Assembly: GCF_014490725.1 (NCBI RefSeq)
Contig: NZ_JACOQL010000005.1
Location: 62,001 to 126,000, forward strand
Direction: 5' to 3'
Length of the DNA: 64,000 bases
Source of the DNA: Paracoccus amoyensis
GTDB taxonomy: Bacteria; Pseudomonadota; Alphaproteobacteria; Rhodobacterales; Rhodobacteraceae
The translations under genes were made by a program, and so were the position numbers. Position 1 is the first letter of the stretch. Each line of letters starts with the position of its first letter. Below the pieces are notes generated by a model, which was not told where the DNA came from, did no database searches, and was given only the letters and a program-made list of their open reading frames with translations. Of the stretch, positions 30,079 to 39,101 are shown one piece after another.

Positions 30079-31236
30079 ATGCGACGTATTTCCATCTTCG
30101 GTGCGACCGGTTCGGTCGGGGCCAACTGTGTTGATTTGATCCAGCGCGAAATGGGCAGCGGGGCCTTTCAGGTCGTTGCGCTGACGGGGGGGCGTAACAT
30201 CGCCCGGCTGGCCCAAATGGCGCGCGATCTGCAGGCCCAGATTGCGGTGACCGCACATGACGACCTGCTGGGTCAGTTGCGCGACGCACTGGCCGGCAGC
30301 GGAGTTGAGGCCGCCGCCGGCCCTGCCGCGTTGATCGAGGCTGCGCAACGTCCCGCCGATTGGGTTTTATCCGCAATCGTCGGCGCGGCCGGGTTGGCGC
30401 CCGGCTTGGCCTCGCTTCGGCGCGGGAACATTCTGGCGCTGGCGAACAAAGAATCCCTGGTTTGTGCCGGCCCCTTGCTGCGCAACGCTGCAGCGGGACA
30501 GTCGGCAACGATCTTGCCTGTTGATTCCGAACATTCCGCAGTTTTTCAGGCGCTTGGCGGCGAAAATATAGACAGCGTCAAATCGGTGACAATCACGGCC
30601 TCGGGCGGCGCGTTTCGGGACTGGCCGCTGGAACGTCTGGCCGCAGCGACCGTGGCCGAGGCATCGACCCATCCGAACTGGGCCATGGGACAGCGCATTA
30701 CAATCGACAGCGCCTCGATGTTCAACAAGGCGCTGGAGGTCATCGAAGCGAAAGAGCTTTTCGGCCTACGCCCTGATCAGATCAAGGTGATCGTTCATCC
30801 CGAATCGATCATTCACGCGATGGTCAGTCATATCGACGGCGGCACGATTGCGCATATGGGCGCACCCGACATGCGCCATGCCATCGGATATGCGCTGAAC
30901 TGGCCAAATCGCGGCGTGCTGCCGGTCGCGGATTTGGATCTTGCGGCCCTGGGTCGTCTGACCTTCCGCGAACCCGATGAAACCCGCTGGCCCGCCCTGC
31001 GCCTTGCGCGAGAGGTGATGCAGGCCGGTGGCATGGCGGGCGCGGTGTTCAACGCGGCCAAGGAACAGGCGCTGGATGATTTCATTGCCGGACGCATGGC
31101 GTTTACCGATATGGCGCCACGTGTCGAAAGCACATTGTCAGCACTGTCCGCGCAATCCGGCTTTTCGGCTGATCCCCATGATCTGGATACCGTCCTGCAA
31201 TGGGACCGTGCCGCACGGCAGGAGGCCGCAATATGA
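30079..31236 (+). CDS. dxr: 1-deoxy-D-xylulose 5-phosphate reductoisomerase
   Basis: A 385-residue enzyme of the MEP isoprenoid pathway that makes 2-C-methylerythritol 4-phosphate with NADPH. The NADPH site ISIFGATGSVGANCVDL is at the N-terminus, with ALANKESLVCAG near residue 120 and the metal-site PVDSEHSA segment. It feeds isoprenoid precursors to the neighbouring uppS product. The stop overlaps the rseP start. Confidence 0.96.
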   Translation: MRRISIFGATGSVGANCVDLIQREMGSGAFQVVALTGGRNIARLAQMARDLQAQIAVTAHDDLLGQLRDALAGSGVEAAAGPAALIEAAQRPADWVLSAIVGAAGLAPGLASLRRGNILALANKESLVCAGPLLRNAAAGQSATILPVDSEHSAVFQALGGENIDSVKSVTITASGGAFRDWPLERLAAATVAEASTHPNWAMGQRITIDSASMFNKALEVIEAKELFGLRPDQIKVIVHPESIIHAMVSHIDGGTIAHMGAPDMRHAIGYALNWPNRGVLPVADLDLAALGRLTFREPDETRWPALRLAREVMQAGGMAGAVFNAAKEQALDDFIAGRMAFTDMAPRVESTLSALSAQSGFSADPHDLDTVLQWDRAARQEAAI

Positions 31237-32564
31237 CCCAACTGATCCCGCAATTTGGCGGCACGCTGTGGACGCTGGCGGCCTTTATCGTGGCTTTGGC
31301 GGTGATCGTCACGGTTCACGAATACGGGCACTATATCATTGGACGCCTGTCGGGCATCCGGGCCGAGGTGTTTTCGATCGGCTTCGGGCCGCGCCTGTTC
31401 GCGCGGCGGGACAAGCGCGGAACGTTATGGCAGGTCGCCGCGATCCCGTTGGGCGGTTATGTCAAGTTTTTGGGCGACAGCAACGCCGCCAGTGCAGGCA
31501 CCGGCCGTGCGGTCGATCCGTCCCTGCGTCGGCAAACGCTGACCGGCGCACCGCTTTGGGCACGTTTCGCGACCTTGCTGGCAGGGCCGGTATTCAATTT
31601 CATCCTGTCGATCCTTGTGTTCGGCGGCTTTGCATTGGTCCAAGGGCTGCCTGCATCGGATGTTGTGATCGGGCAAATCGACGAAGCGCCGCCGGGCATC
31701 ATCAATGACTTGCAAACAGGCGACCAGATCACGGCAGTCGGCCCCTATGCCGTGGAAAGCTGGCGCGATCTGGGCTCTGCCGCGCAACAGCTGCCGGTCG
31801 CGTCGCAGCAGAACTGGACCGTGATTCGTGATGGCGCAGAAATCACCGTGGCCGGGCCCGACCCCATGCCCGCCCGCATCAGCGGGATCGCGCCGCGCAG
31901 CGCGGCGGCCGATGCGGGGCTGCGGGCGGGGGATGTGGTTCTGGCCATCGACGGCCAGCCCGTCACCCGCTTTACCCAGATGCGCGACGCGGTCGAAACG
32001 GCTGAAGGCAAGCCCCTGTCGCTGACCGTCTGGCGTCCCGGCCAGGGGACGGCCGATTACACGCTTGTTGCCAAGATGCAGGATCTGCCCGCCGATAACG
32101 GCGGGTATGAGCGCCGCTGGCTGATCGGCGTGACGGGGGGCGACAGCTTCTTCGCGCCGCAGATGCGCACGGCGGGACCGATCGAGGCGCTTTGGCTGGG
32201 TGTGGGTCAGACCTGGAGCATTATCGTATCGTCCCTCTCAGGGATGTGGGCGATGATCTCGGGACAGATCGGCACCTGCAATCTGGGCGGCGCGATTTCC
32301 ATTGCCGAAAGCACGGGACAGGCTGCGTCTGCGGGCGGGGCGAATTTCCTGTGGTGGATCGCCGTTTTGTCAGCCGCGATCGGCTTTCTGAACCTGCTGC
32401 CGATCCCGGTTTTGGATGGCGGGCATTTGATGTTCTATACTTGGGAAGCCGTAACCGGCCGTCCGCCGTCGGATCGCATTCTGAATCTGTTGACCGCGAT
32501 TGGTATGGCCGCCGTGCTGTCGTTGATGATTTTCGGCCTCACGAACGATATTTTCTGCCCATAA
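31233..32564 (+). CDS. rseP: site-2 intramembrane zinc protease RseP
   Basis: A 443-residue site-2 protease in the inner membrane. The zinc motif HEYGH is near residue 29 in the first helix, and NLLPIPVLDGGH near residue 390 supplies the third zinc ligand. Two PDZ-like domains lie between, the second around GLRAGDVVLAIDGQPV. It cleaves membrane-bound anti-sigma factors and leftover signal peptides. The ATG overlaps the dxr stop (ATGA). A membrane-anchored sigma/anti-sigma protein occurs elsewhere in this window. Confidence 0.94.
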   Translation: MTQLIPQFGGTLWTLAAFIVALAVIVTVHEYGHYIIGRLSGIRAEVFSIGFGPRLFARRDKRGTLWQVAAIPLGGYVKFLGDSNAASAGTGRAVDPSLRRQTLTGAPLWARFATLLAGPVFNFILSILVFGGFALVQGLPASDVVIGQIDEAPPGIINDLQTGDQITAVGPYAVESWRDLGSAAQQLPVASQQNWTVIRDGAEITVAGPDPMPARISGIAPRSAAADAGLRAGDVVLAIDGQPVTRFTQMRDAVETAEGKPLSLTVWRPGQGTADYTLVAKMQDLPADNGGYERRWLIGVTGGDSFFAPQMRTAGPIEALWLGVGQTWSIIVSSLSGMWAMISGQIGTCNLGGAISIAESTGQAASAGGANFLWWIAVLSAAIGFLNLLPIPVLDGGHLMFYTWEAVTGRPPSDRILNLLTAIGMAAVLSLMIFGLTNDIFCP

Positions 32565-32665
32565 GCCGCGATGCGCTTTTGACAGGGCAGACTGTTTGAT
32601 GCACAAGCTGATTGCAAAAGAAGGTGCCGACAGCGCACCAATGCAGGCTTGAAAGAGGGGCGGCA

Positions 32666-34966
32666 ATGACACGGAAACTGGGCAAAGGCGCAGTCGCGCT
32701 GGTCACGGCATTGACGATCGCGGCACCGGCAGCGCTGATTCCGTCAGTCGCTTCGGCTTATGTCTTCAACGATGTTCGGATCGAGGGGGCGCAGCGCATC
32801 GAACCTGCGACGATCCTGTCCTATGCAAATATCGCGCGCGGTCAGGACGTATCTGCGGGCGAACTGAACAGCGCATTGCAGCGGTTGCAGAACGCGGGCC
32901 TGTTCGAAACGGTCGAGGTTGAGCCGCGCGGCGGCGTGCTGGTCATTCGGGTCCGCGAATACCCGACGATCAACCAGATCAGCTTCGAGGGCAACCGCCG
33001 CATCAAGGATGATCAGCTGTCGCAGGTCGTGCAAAGCCAATCGCGCCGTGTTTACCAGCCCTCGCAGGCGTTGGCCGATGCGCAGAATATCTCGCAGGCT
33101 TATGCGACCGAAGGGCGTCTGGCTGCACGTGTCGATCCGAAAATTATCCGGCGCAGCGATAACCGCGTCGACGTTGTCTTCGAAATCCGCGAAGGCGACG
33201 TGACCGAGATCGAGCGGATCGGCTTTACCGGCAACCGTGCCTATAGTGACCGCCGTTTGCGCAACGTGCTGGAAACCAAACAGGCCGGCATTCTGCGCCG
33301 GATCATCCGTGCGGACACTTTTGCGCCGGAACGGATCCCGGTCGACCAGCAATTGCTGACCGATTTCTACCGCTCACGCGGATATGCCGATTTTCAGGTT
33401 CAGGCGGTTTCGCCGGAACTGACGCGTGAACGTGATGCGTTCTATGTGACCTTCAACATTCAGGAAGGTCCGCGCTACCGCTTTCGTCAGGTGAACACGA
33501 TTTCGGAAATTCCGGGCGTTGATGCCGCACCTTTCGCGGCACAAAACCGTGTCGGTCAGGGCGATATCTACAACCCCGCTGCCATCGATAACACCATTCG
33601 CCGCATGGAAACCGTGGCCATTCAGCAGGGCCTGAACTTCGTCAATATCGAGCCGCGCGTGACCCGCAATCCGCAAAGCCAGACGCTGGATCTGACATTC
33701 GCGTTGACCCGTGGACCGCGCGTCTTTGTCGAGCGGATCGACATCGAAGGCAACACGACGACGCAGGATCAGGTGATCCGCCGTCAGTTCAATACGGTCG
33801 AAGGCGATCCCTTCAACCCGCGTGAAATCCGCAACGCGGCTGAACGTATCCGTGCCCTTGGTTATTTCTCGGATGCACAGGTCAACAGCCGTCAGGGCAG
33901 CAATCCCGAACAGGTCGTCGTGGACGTGAACGTGGAGGAACAGCCGACCGGCTCGCTTTCCTTCGGGGCATCCTATGGCGTGGCGTCCGGTGTTGGTCTG
34001 AATGCTTCGTTGAATGAAACGAACTTCCTTGGCCGTGGTCAGACTGTCGGGCTTAGCATCGCGACCGCCGATGGCGATCAGCAATCGTCAATCCGCTTTA
34101 TCGAGCCTTATTTCCTTGGCCGCGATCTGCGCTTTGGCTTCAATGCGTTCTATAATGTCACCGAAAGTCTGAACTCGGACTATAACACCCGGTCTGTCGG
34201 CCTGAGGTCGTCGATTGAATTCCCGGTTTCCGAAAACGGTCGCTTCGAACTGCGCTATTCCATCAAGAAAGAAACGCTGAGTGATGTGCCCGAGGAAAGC
34301 TCGGTCATCTTGCAGGACGAGGAAGGCAGTCGGACAACCTCGGCCCTTGGCTATACCTACAGCTGGGATACGCGCCGCCTGGGTCTTGACCCCGTGACGA
34401 CCTACAAGCTGACCTTCTCGCAGGATTTTGCAGGTCTTGGCGGCGACGTGGATACGGTGACAACCACAGCCCTGGCGGGTATCGAAAGCAACGCATGGCG
34501 TGAAGAAGTCACCTTGCGCGCGGAATTGGAAGCGGGTGCGATCCACGGCTATAATGATTATTCGCCGTGGATTCTGGATCGCTTCCGGGCTGGCAACAAG
34601 ATCCGCGGGTTCGAGCCGAATGGCATCGGGCCGCGTGACCTTGGCGCGGAAAATGAGGACGGTCTGGGCGGTAACTATTACTGGGCAGCCCGCGCAGAGG
34701 CGCAATTCCCCGTTGGTCTGCCCGAAGAATATGGCATTACCGGCGGTCTGTTTGCGGATGTCGGCTCGATCTGGGGGCTGGACAAGACAGTCGGCACTGA
34801 TGGCACAATCGTCGATGACGACATGCATGTTCGCGCCGCCGTCGGGGCGTCGATCTTTTGGACCACGCCGATTGGTCCGCTGCGCTTCAACTTCTCGCAT
34901 GCTGTGAAGAAGGAAGATTACGATGAAGAGCAGAACTTCGATCTGACAATCTCGACCCGGTTCTGA
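32666..34966 (+). CDS. bamA: outer-membrane protein assembly factor BamA
   Basis: A 766-residue Omp85 protein with a signal peptide ending ASA, about five POTRA repeats from residue 30 to 420 (for example VRIEGAQRIEPATILSY and IDIEGNTTTQDQVIRRQF), and a C-terminal 16-strand barrel ending in Phe. It is the core of the BAM complex folding outer-membrane proteins. The ATG at 32666 follows GAAAGAGGGG; the longer frame to 32612 has no signal-peptide character. The stop overlaps the ompH start. Confidence 0.95.
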   Translation: MTRKLGKGAVALVTALTIAAPAALIPSVASAYVFNDVRIEGAQRIEPATILSYANIARGQDVSAGELNSALQRLQNAGLFETVEVEPRGGVLVIRVREYPTINQISFEGNRRIKDDQLSQVVQSQSRRVYQPSQALADAQNISQAYATEGRLAARVDPKIIRRSDNRVDVVFEIREGDVTEIERIGFTGNRAYSDRRLRNVLETKQAGILRRIIRADTFAPERIPVDQQLLTDFYRSRGYADFQVQAVSPELTRERDAFYVTFNIQEGPRYRFRQVNTISEIPGVDAAPFAAQNRVGQGDIYNPAAIDNTIRRMETVAIQQGLNFVNIEPRVTRNPQSQTLDLTFALTRGPRVFVERIDIEGNTTTQDQVIRRQFNTVEGDPFNPREIRNAAERIRALGYFSDAQVNSRQGSNPEQVVVDVNVEEQPTGSLSFGASYGVASGVGLNASLNETNFLGRGQTVGLSIATADGDQQSSIRFIEPYFLGRDLRFGFNAFYNVTESLNSDYNTRSVGLRSSIEFPVSENGRFELRYSIKKETLSDVPEESSVILQDEEGSRTTSALGYTYSWDTRRLGLDPVTTYKLTFSQDFAGLGGDVDTVTTTALAGIESNAWREEVTLRAELEAGAIHGYNDYSPWILDRFRAGNKIRGFEPNGIGPRDLGAENEDGLGGNYYWAARAEAQFPVGLPEEYGITGGLFADVGSIWGLDKTVGTDGTIVDDDMHVRAAVGASIFWTTPIGPLRFNFSHAVKKEDYDEEQNFDLTISTRF

Positions 34967-35685
34967 TGTCTTTGCTGAACAAAGCCTTGGCTTTCGCGGC
35001 GCTGCTTGCCTTTGCAAGTGGCGCCGTGCCCGTTCTGGCACAGGATGGAGTAACTCCCGCCACACCAATGCCGGAACAGGCTGATCCTCGGGCCGCGCCG
35101 GAAATTCCGTCGCGAACCATCGAAGCGCCGAACGGTGCCGCCCAGGCCCTGCAATCACCCATCCTGACCGTGGATCAAGACGTTTTGTTTGCCACATCCG
35201 CCTGGGGTAAACGAACGCAAGCAGTGCTTGAGGAAGAAGGCGGCAAGATTGCGGCTGACAATGAGCGGCTGGCAGATCAGCTTTCCGCAGAAGAAGCCGA
35301 ATTGACCGCAATGCGCGATACCCTGGACCCGGCAGAGTTTCGCAAGCGTGCCGAAGCCTTTGACGCCCGCGCGACCGAGGTTCGTCGCGAACGTGCGCAA
35401 GCCGTTCAAGAGTTGAACAGCTGGGCCGAAACGGACCGCGCCGCATTTTATCGTGCCGCCCTGCCGCTGATGGGGGCTGTGGTCCAAGAGCGGGGCGCCG
35501 TGGCCGTGCTGGACCGCCGCACGGTCTTCGTATCGCTTGATGCAATCGATGTGACTGCGGATCTGGTCGCACAAGCGGATCAGCAGCTTGGCGACGGCGC
35601 AGGTGCTGTGCCGTTTGAACCATCGCCGACCCCCGCCAGCGATCAACCGATGCCGACCGAGCCTACGCCGGATCAGCCTGAATAG
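34966..35685 (+). CDS. OmpH/Skp-family periplasmic chaperone
   Basis: A 239-residue protein with a signal peptide (FAALLAFASGAVPVLAQ) and a coiled-coil OmpH core around residues 78-165 (KRTQAVLEEEGGKIAADNERLADQLSAEEAEL in parts). It should carry unfolded outer-membrane proteins to BamA. The C-terminal tail is rich in Pro, Thr and Asp (PTPASDQPMPTEPTPDQPE), longer than in E. coli Skp. The ATG overlaps the bamA stop (TGATG). The usual fabZ-lpxA-lpxB genes do not follow. Confidence 0.88.
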   Translation: MSLLNKALAFAALLAFASGAVPVLAQDGVTPATPMPEQADPRAAPEIPSRTIEAPNGAAQALQSPILTVDQDVLFATSAWGKRTQAVLEEEGGKIAADNERLADQLSAEEAELTAMRDTLDPAEFRKRAEAFDARATEVRRERAQAVQELNSWAETDRAAFYRAALPLMGAVVQERGAVAVLDRRTVFVSLDAIDVTADLVAQADQQLGDGAGAVPFEPSPTPASDQPMPTEPTPDQPE

Positions 35686-35695
35686 GCGTCACGCC

Positions 35696-36200
35696 TCAAT
35701 CGCCCATGCACTGCGTCATTAAACGGGATTCCAGTCCATAGGTTGTGGCTGCATTTTCCGTTTCCACCAGATCTGCCAGGCCTTGTCCGCGACCGGCGTC
35801 GCGATCCAGCGAGAAACAGGACGTTTCAAATTCGACAACGTCGATGGATGTCTTGCGGATGGTCAGGAAACCTCCGTCGCATTCAACGGCTCAGCCCAGT
35901 TTGCTATGGTCATCGCCGCAGAATAAGGATTGGTGCAACGCCGGGCCCACCCAAGCCACTCTGCCGCGCCTGACCCTGATCGGCCATCAGCGCCCAGACC
36001 GAGATATCATCACCATCGCTATCAATCGCGCCTTTGGCTGGAACGACGCCTTTCAGCGCCTTGATATGCTGGACTGGCTGACTGGCCAAATGGACGTCCG
36101 AATATTCGCGGATATAGCATCCTTCGGTCAGTTGGGCGAACACAGGCTGCGCAAATGTTGCCAATGCAGCAGCAAGTGTCGTGCAAAAGATTTTGCGCAA
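35696..36200 (-). pseudogene. decayed small secreted protein with two frame changes
   Basis: On the minus strand a signal-peptide frame starts near a TTG at 36200 (LRKIFCTTLAAALATFAQPVFAQ) and continues as LTEGCYIREYSDVHLASQPVQ through SVWALMADQGQARQSGLGG. Near 35930 the protein sense moves to a second frame (MTIANWAEPLN), and near 35880 to a third (CDGGFLTIRKTSIDVVEFE), which ends MTQCMGD and stop at 35696. Together they describe a secreted protein of about 160 residues with several Cys. At least two indels separate the parts. The family is not known to me. Confidence 0.6.
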
Positions 36201-36272
36201 AGCCTTTGGGGTTTTCGACCTAGGGCAATGTCGCGATGCGTTCGCTGAGCAGGTCGAAGAAGCCATCGCGGT

Positions 36273-37157
36273 TCACATGCGGATGAACAAGGCATTGGCT
36301 GGGCGATCCGTCACGCCCCACCAATCCGCAACCGTCATACCTGCGGTAAATTCGCCCTTCGTTTCGATTTCGACGTTGATGTCCTTCCCCTCGAACAATT
36401 CGGGCCGAATCAACCACGCGATGGCACATGGGTCATGCAGCGGAGCACCCGCGCTGCCATATTTTGCCTTGTCAAAACGCTCGAAAAAATCGGTCCAGCT
36501 TGCGACGGCAGGGCCGCAACGATTGGGCAGGGCACGCATCGCATCGACCCATTCACGCGAGGTCAGTGCCTGATGCGTCGCATCCAGCGGCAGGACAGTG
36601 ATCGGCACGCCCGACGCAAAGACCTGCTTTGCGGCTTCGGGATCAACATAGATATTGAATTCGGCAGCCGGGGTGACATTGCCAACCTCGAAATACGCTC
36701 CGCCCATCAACACGATACGGGCGACACGTTCGACAATATCCGGCGCACGTTCAAACGCTGCGGCGATATTGGTCAGCGGTCCGATGGGGATCAGCGTCAC
36801 CGTTCCGGCAGGTTCCTTGCGCAAACAGTCGATGATGAATTGCACGGCATGTTCTGTTTGCAGCGGAATGGTGGGTGCGGGCAGTTCGATACCGTCCAGC
36901 CCGGTCTTGCCGTGGACATATTCCGCCGTCACCAGATTGCGGACCAATGGCCGGTCGCAGCCGGCAAAAACCGGAATATCCGTGTGGCCTGCCAGTTCGA
37001 CGATCTTGCGGGCGTTCACCTCGGTCAGGGACAGCGGCACATTGCCGGCCACGGCGGTGATGCCCATCACCTCCAATTCGGGGCTGGCAAGGGCCAGCAG
37101 GATCGCCACGGCATCATCCTGACCGGGGTCGGTGTCGATTATGATTTTCTGCGCCAT
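36273..37157 (-). CDS. inosine/uridine-preferring nucleoside hydrolase, C-terminus frameshifted
   Basis: A 294-residue IUNH-family enzyme that hydrolyses the N-glycosidic bond of ribonucleosides. The Ca2+ site IIIDTDPGQDDAVAIL is at residues 5-20, with GPLTNIAAA, LMGGAYFEVGNVTPAAEFNI and LDATHQ following. The frame ends early as NALFIRM; shifting one base near 36290 continues as VHPHVNRDGFFDLLSERI to a stop at 36220, which is the normal family C-terminus. So about 25 terminal residues are lost, or the sequence lacks one base. The start at 37157 follows AAGGA. Confidence 0.88.
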   Translation of the reverse strand: MAQKIIIDTDPGQDDAVAILLALASPELEVMGITAVAGNVPLSLTEVNARKIVELAGHTDIPVFAGCDRPLVRNLVTAEYVHGKTGLDGIELPAPTIPLQTEHAVQFIIDCLRKEPAGTVTLIPIGPLTNIAAAFERAPDIVERVARIVLMGGAYFEVGNVTPAAEFNIYVDPEAAKQVFASGVPITVLPLDATHQALTSREWVDAMRALPNRCGPAVASWTDFFERFDKAKYGSAGAPLHDPCAIAWLIRPELFEGKDINVEIETKGEFTAGMTVADWWGVTDRPANALFIRM

Positions 37158-37264
37158 AGTGCGTCCTTGATGTCTGTTGGTCATTTTTGCGGCGGCCCGC
37201 ATCCACGCGCAAGGGGCATCTATGCCGGATTGACCGCCGATCATTGCCGGGATAGGGCGCTGGC

Positions 37265-39079
37265 ATGGCACGCGCACCCTTACTTCAATTGACCGATATC
37301 TCCCTGACTTTCGGGGGCAACCCGGTATTCGAGGATCTTTCGCTGATCGTCCAGCAGGGCGACCGGGTGGCTTTGGTCGGGCGAAACGGTTCGGGCAAAT
37401 CGACGCTGATGAAAGTCATGGCCGGCATCGTCGAACCGGATCGGGGGGATGTGATCCTGACCACTGGCGCCCATGTCGGTTATATGGAGCAAGAGCCCGA
37501 TCTGTCGGGCTTTGAAACGCTGGGCGATTTTGCCGCTGACGGCCTGCCTGAAGCGGAAACCTACCGGGTCGAGATGGCGGCCGAGGGGTTGAAATTCGAT
37601 CCGGCCCGTCCGGTCGCGACCGCATCGGGTGGTGAACGCCGCCGCGCCGCGCTGGCCCGTCTGCTGGCGCAGGCGCCGGAGCTGATGCTGCTGGACGAGC
37701 CGACGAACCATCTGGATATCGAGGCGATCGGCTGGCTGGAAGAATATCTGTCCCAAACCCGGGCGGCCTATGTCATTATCAGTCACGACCGCGCCTTTCT
37801 GCGTCGTCTGACCCGCGCGACCCTGTGGATCGACCGGGGCGAGGTTCGCCGTCAGGAACGTGGCTTCGAACATTTCGAGGATTGGCGCGAAGCCACCTGG
37901 TCCGCCGAGGACGATGCCCGTCATAAACTGGACCGCAAAATCAAGGCCGAGGCGCGTTGGGCTGTTGAAGGCATCAGCGCCCGCCGCAAGCGTAATCAGG
38001 GGCGAGTCCGCGCGCTGGCCGATCTGAGGGCGGAACGCTCGGCCCAGATCCGGCGACAGGGTGCGGCGGCGATGGCGCTGGATGCCGGACCGCAATCGGG
38101 CAAGCGCGTGATCGAGGCCAAGGGGATCAGCAAGACCTTTGGCGACCGTGTGATCCTGAAGCCCTTTGATCTGCGTGTGCAACGCGGTGATCGCGTGGCT
38201 TTCGTCGGTCCGAATGGCGCGGGCAAAACCACGCTGATCAAAATGCTGATCGGTGAGTTGCCCCCGGATGAGGGCAGCGTGACCCTGGGCACCAATCTGG
38301 AAATGGCGATTTTCGATCAAACGCGATCCGCGTTGAATCCCGATCAATCCCTGTGGGAATCGCTGACGGGCGACCCGGAGATGCGCGTTTCGGGACGTGC
38401 GGATCAGGTGATGGTCCGCGGTCAGCCACGGCATGTGGTGGGTTATCTGAAAGATTTCCTGTTCGACGACGCGCAGGTTCGTGCCCCCGTGCGCAGCCTG
38501 TCGGGCGGCGAAAAGGCCCGGCTGCTGTTGGCACGGTTGATGGCCAGGCAGTCGAACCTGCTGGTGCTGGACGAACCGACCAACGATCTGGACGTGGAAA
38601 CGCTGGACCTGTTGCAGGATTTGCTGGGCGAATATGACGGCACGGTTCTGCTGGTCAGCCATGACCGCGACTTTATCGACCGCGTGGCCGATACGACGGT
38701 GGCCATGGAAGGTGATGGTCGCGCCGTGATTTATGCTGGTGGCTGGAGCGATTATCGCGCCCAGCGTGGCGAGGATGAGCCCGCCGTTATTGTCCAACCG
38801 GCTGTGGCCCCCAAAAAAGGAGCCGCGCAGGAGAAGCCGAAGGCGGCAAAATCCTCGCTGAGCTTTACCGAAAAGCATCGACTTGAGGAACTGCCCACGG
38901 TGATTTCCCGGTTAGTGGCCGAAATCGCCAAGCTGTCGCAATTTCTGTCCGACCCGGACCTGTATCGCACCGCGCCGCAAAAATTTGAAAAGGCGACACT
39001 CGCTTTGGCCGAACGCCAATCCGCGCTGGATTCTGCTGAAGAGGAATGGTTGACCCTTGAAGAAAGGGCGGCGGGCTGA
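37265..39079 (+). CDS. ABC-F family ATPase (Uup-like)
   Basis: A 604-residue soluble protein with two ATPase domains and no membrane part. Walker A motifs are GRNGSGKST near residue 39 and GPNGAGKTT near residue 321; signatures are ASGGERRR and LSGGEKAR; Walker B motifs are LMLLDEPTNHLD and LLVLDEPTNDLD. A C-terminal coiled coil after about residue 530, rich in Lys and Glu, is typical of Uup. ABC-F proteins act on the ribosome E site or on branched DNA. It is divergent from the nucleoside hydrolase. Confidence 0.9.
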   Translation: MARAPLLQLTDISLTFGGNPVFEDLSLIVQQGDRVALVGRNGSGKSTLMKVMAGIVEPDRGDVILTTGAHVGYMEQEPDLSGFETLGDFAADGLPEAETYRVEMAAEGLKFDPARPVATASGGERRRAALARLLAQAPELMLLDEPTNHLDIEAIGWLEEYLSQTRAAYVIISHDRAFLRRLTRATLWIDRGEVRRQERGFEHFEDWREATWSAEDDARHKLDRKIKAEARWAVEGISARRKRNQGRVRALADLRAERSAQIRRQGAAAMALDAGPQSGKRVIEAKGISKTFGDRVILKPFDLRVQRGDRVAFVGPNGAGKTTLIKMLIGELPPDEGSVTLGTNLEMAIFDQTRSALNPDQSLWESLTGDPEMRVSGRADQVMVRGQPRHVVGYLKDFLFDDAQVRAPVRSLSGGEKARLLLARLMARQSNLLVLDEPTNDLDVETLDLLQDLLGEYDGTVLLVSHDRDFIDRVADTTVAMEGDGRAVIYAGGWSDYRAQRGEDEPAVIVQPAVAPKKGAAQEKPKAAKSSLSFTEKHRLEELPTVISRLVAEIAKLSQFLSDPDLYRTAPQKFEKATLALAERQSALDSAEEEWLTLEERAAG

Positions 39080-39101
39080 TCCTGTCCGCATAGGAGGCGT
39101 C

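Noticed and set aside
34088-35623. A 511-codon minus-strand frame opposite bamA and ompH
   Set aside because: It runs across two well supported coupled genes and shows no recognisable domain.
37280-38878. A 532-codon open frame opposite the ABC-F gene
   Set aside because: The plus strand has both Walker A, signature and Walker B sets; the antisense peptide has no family character.
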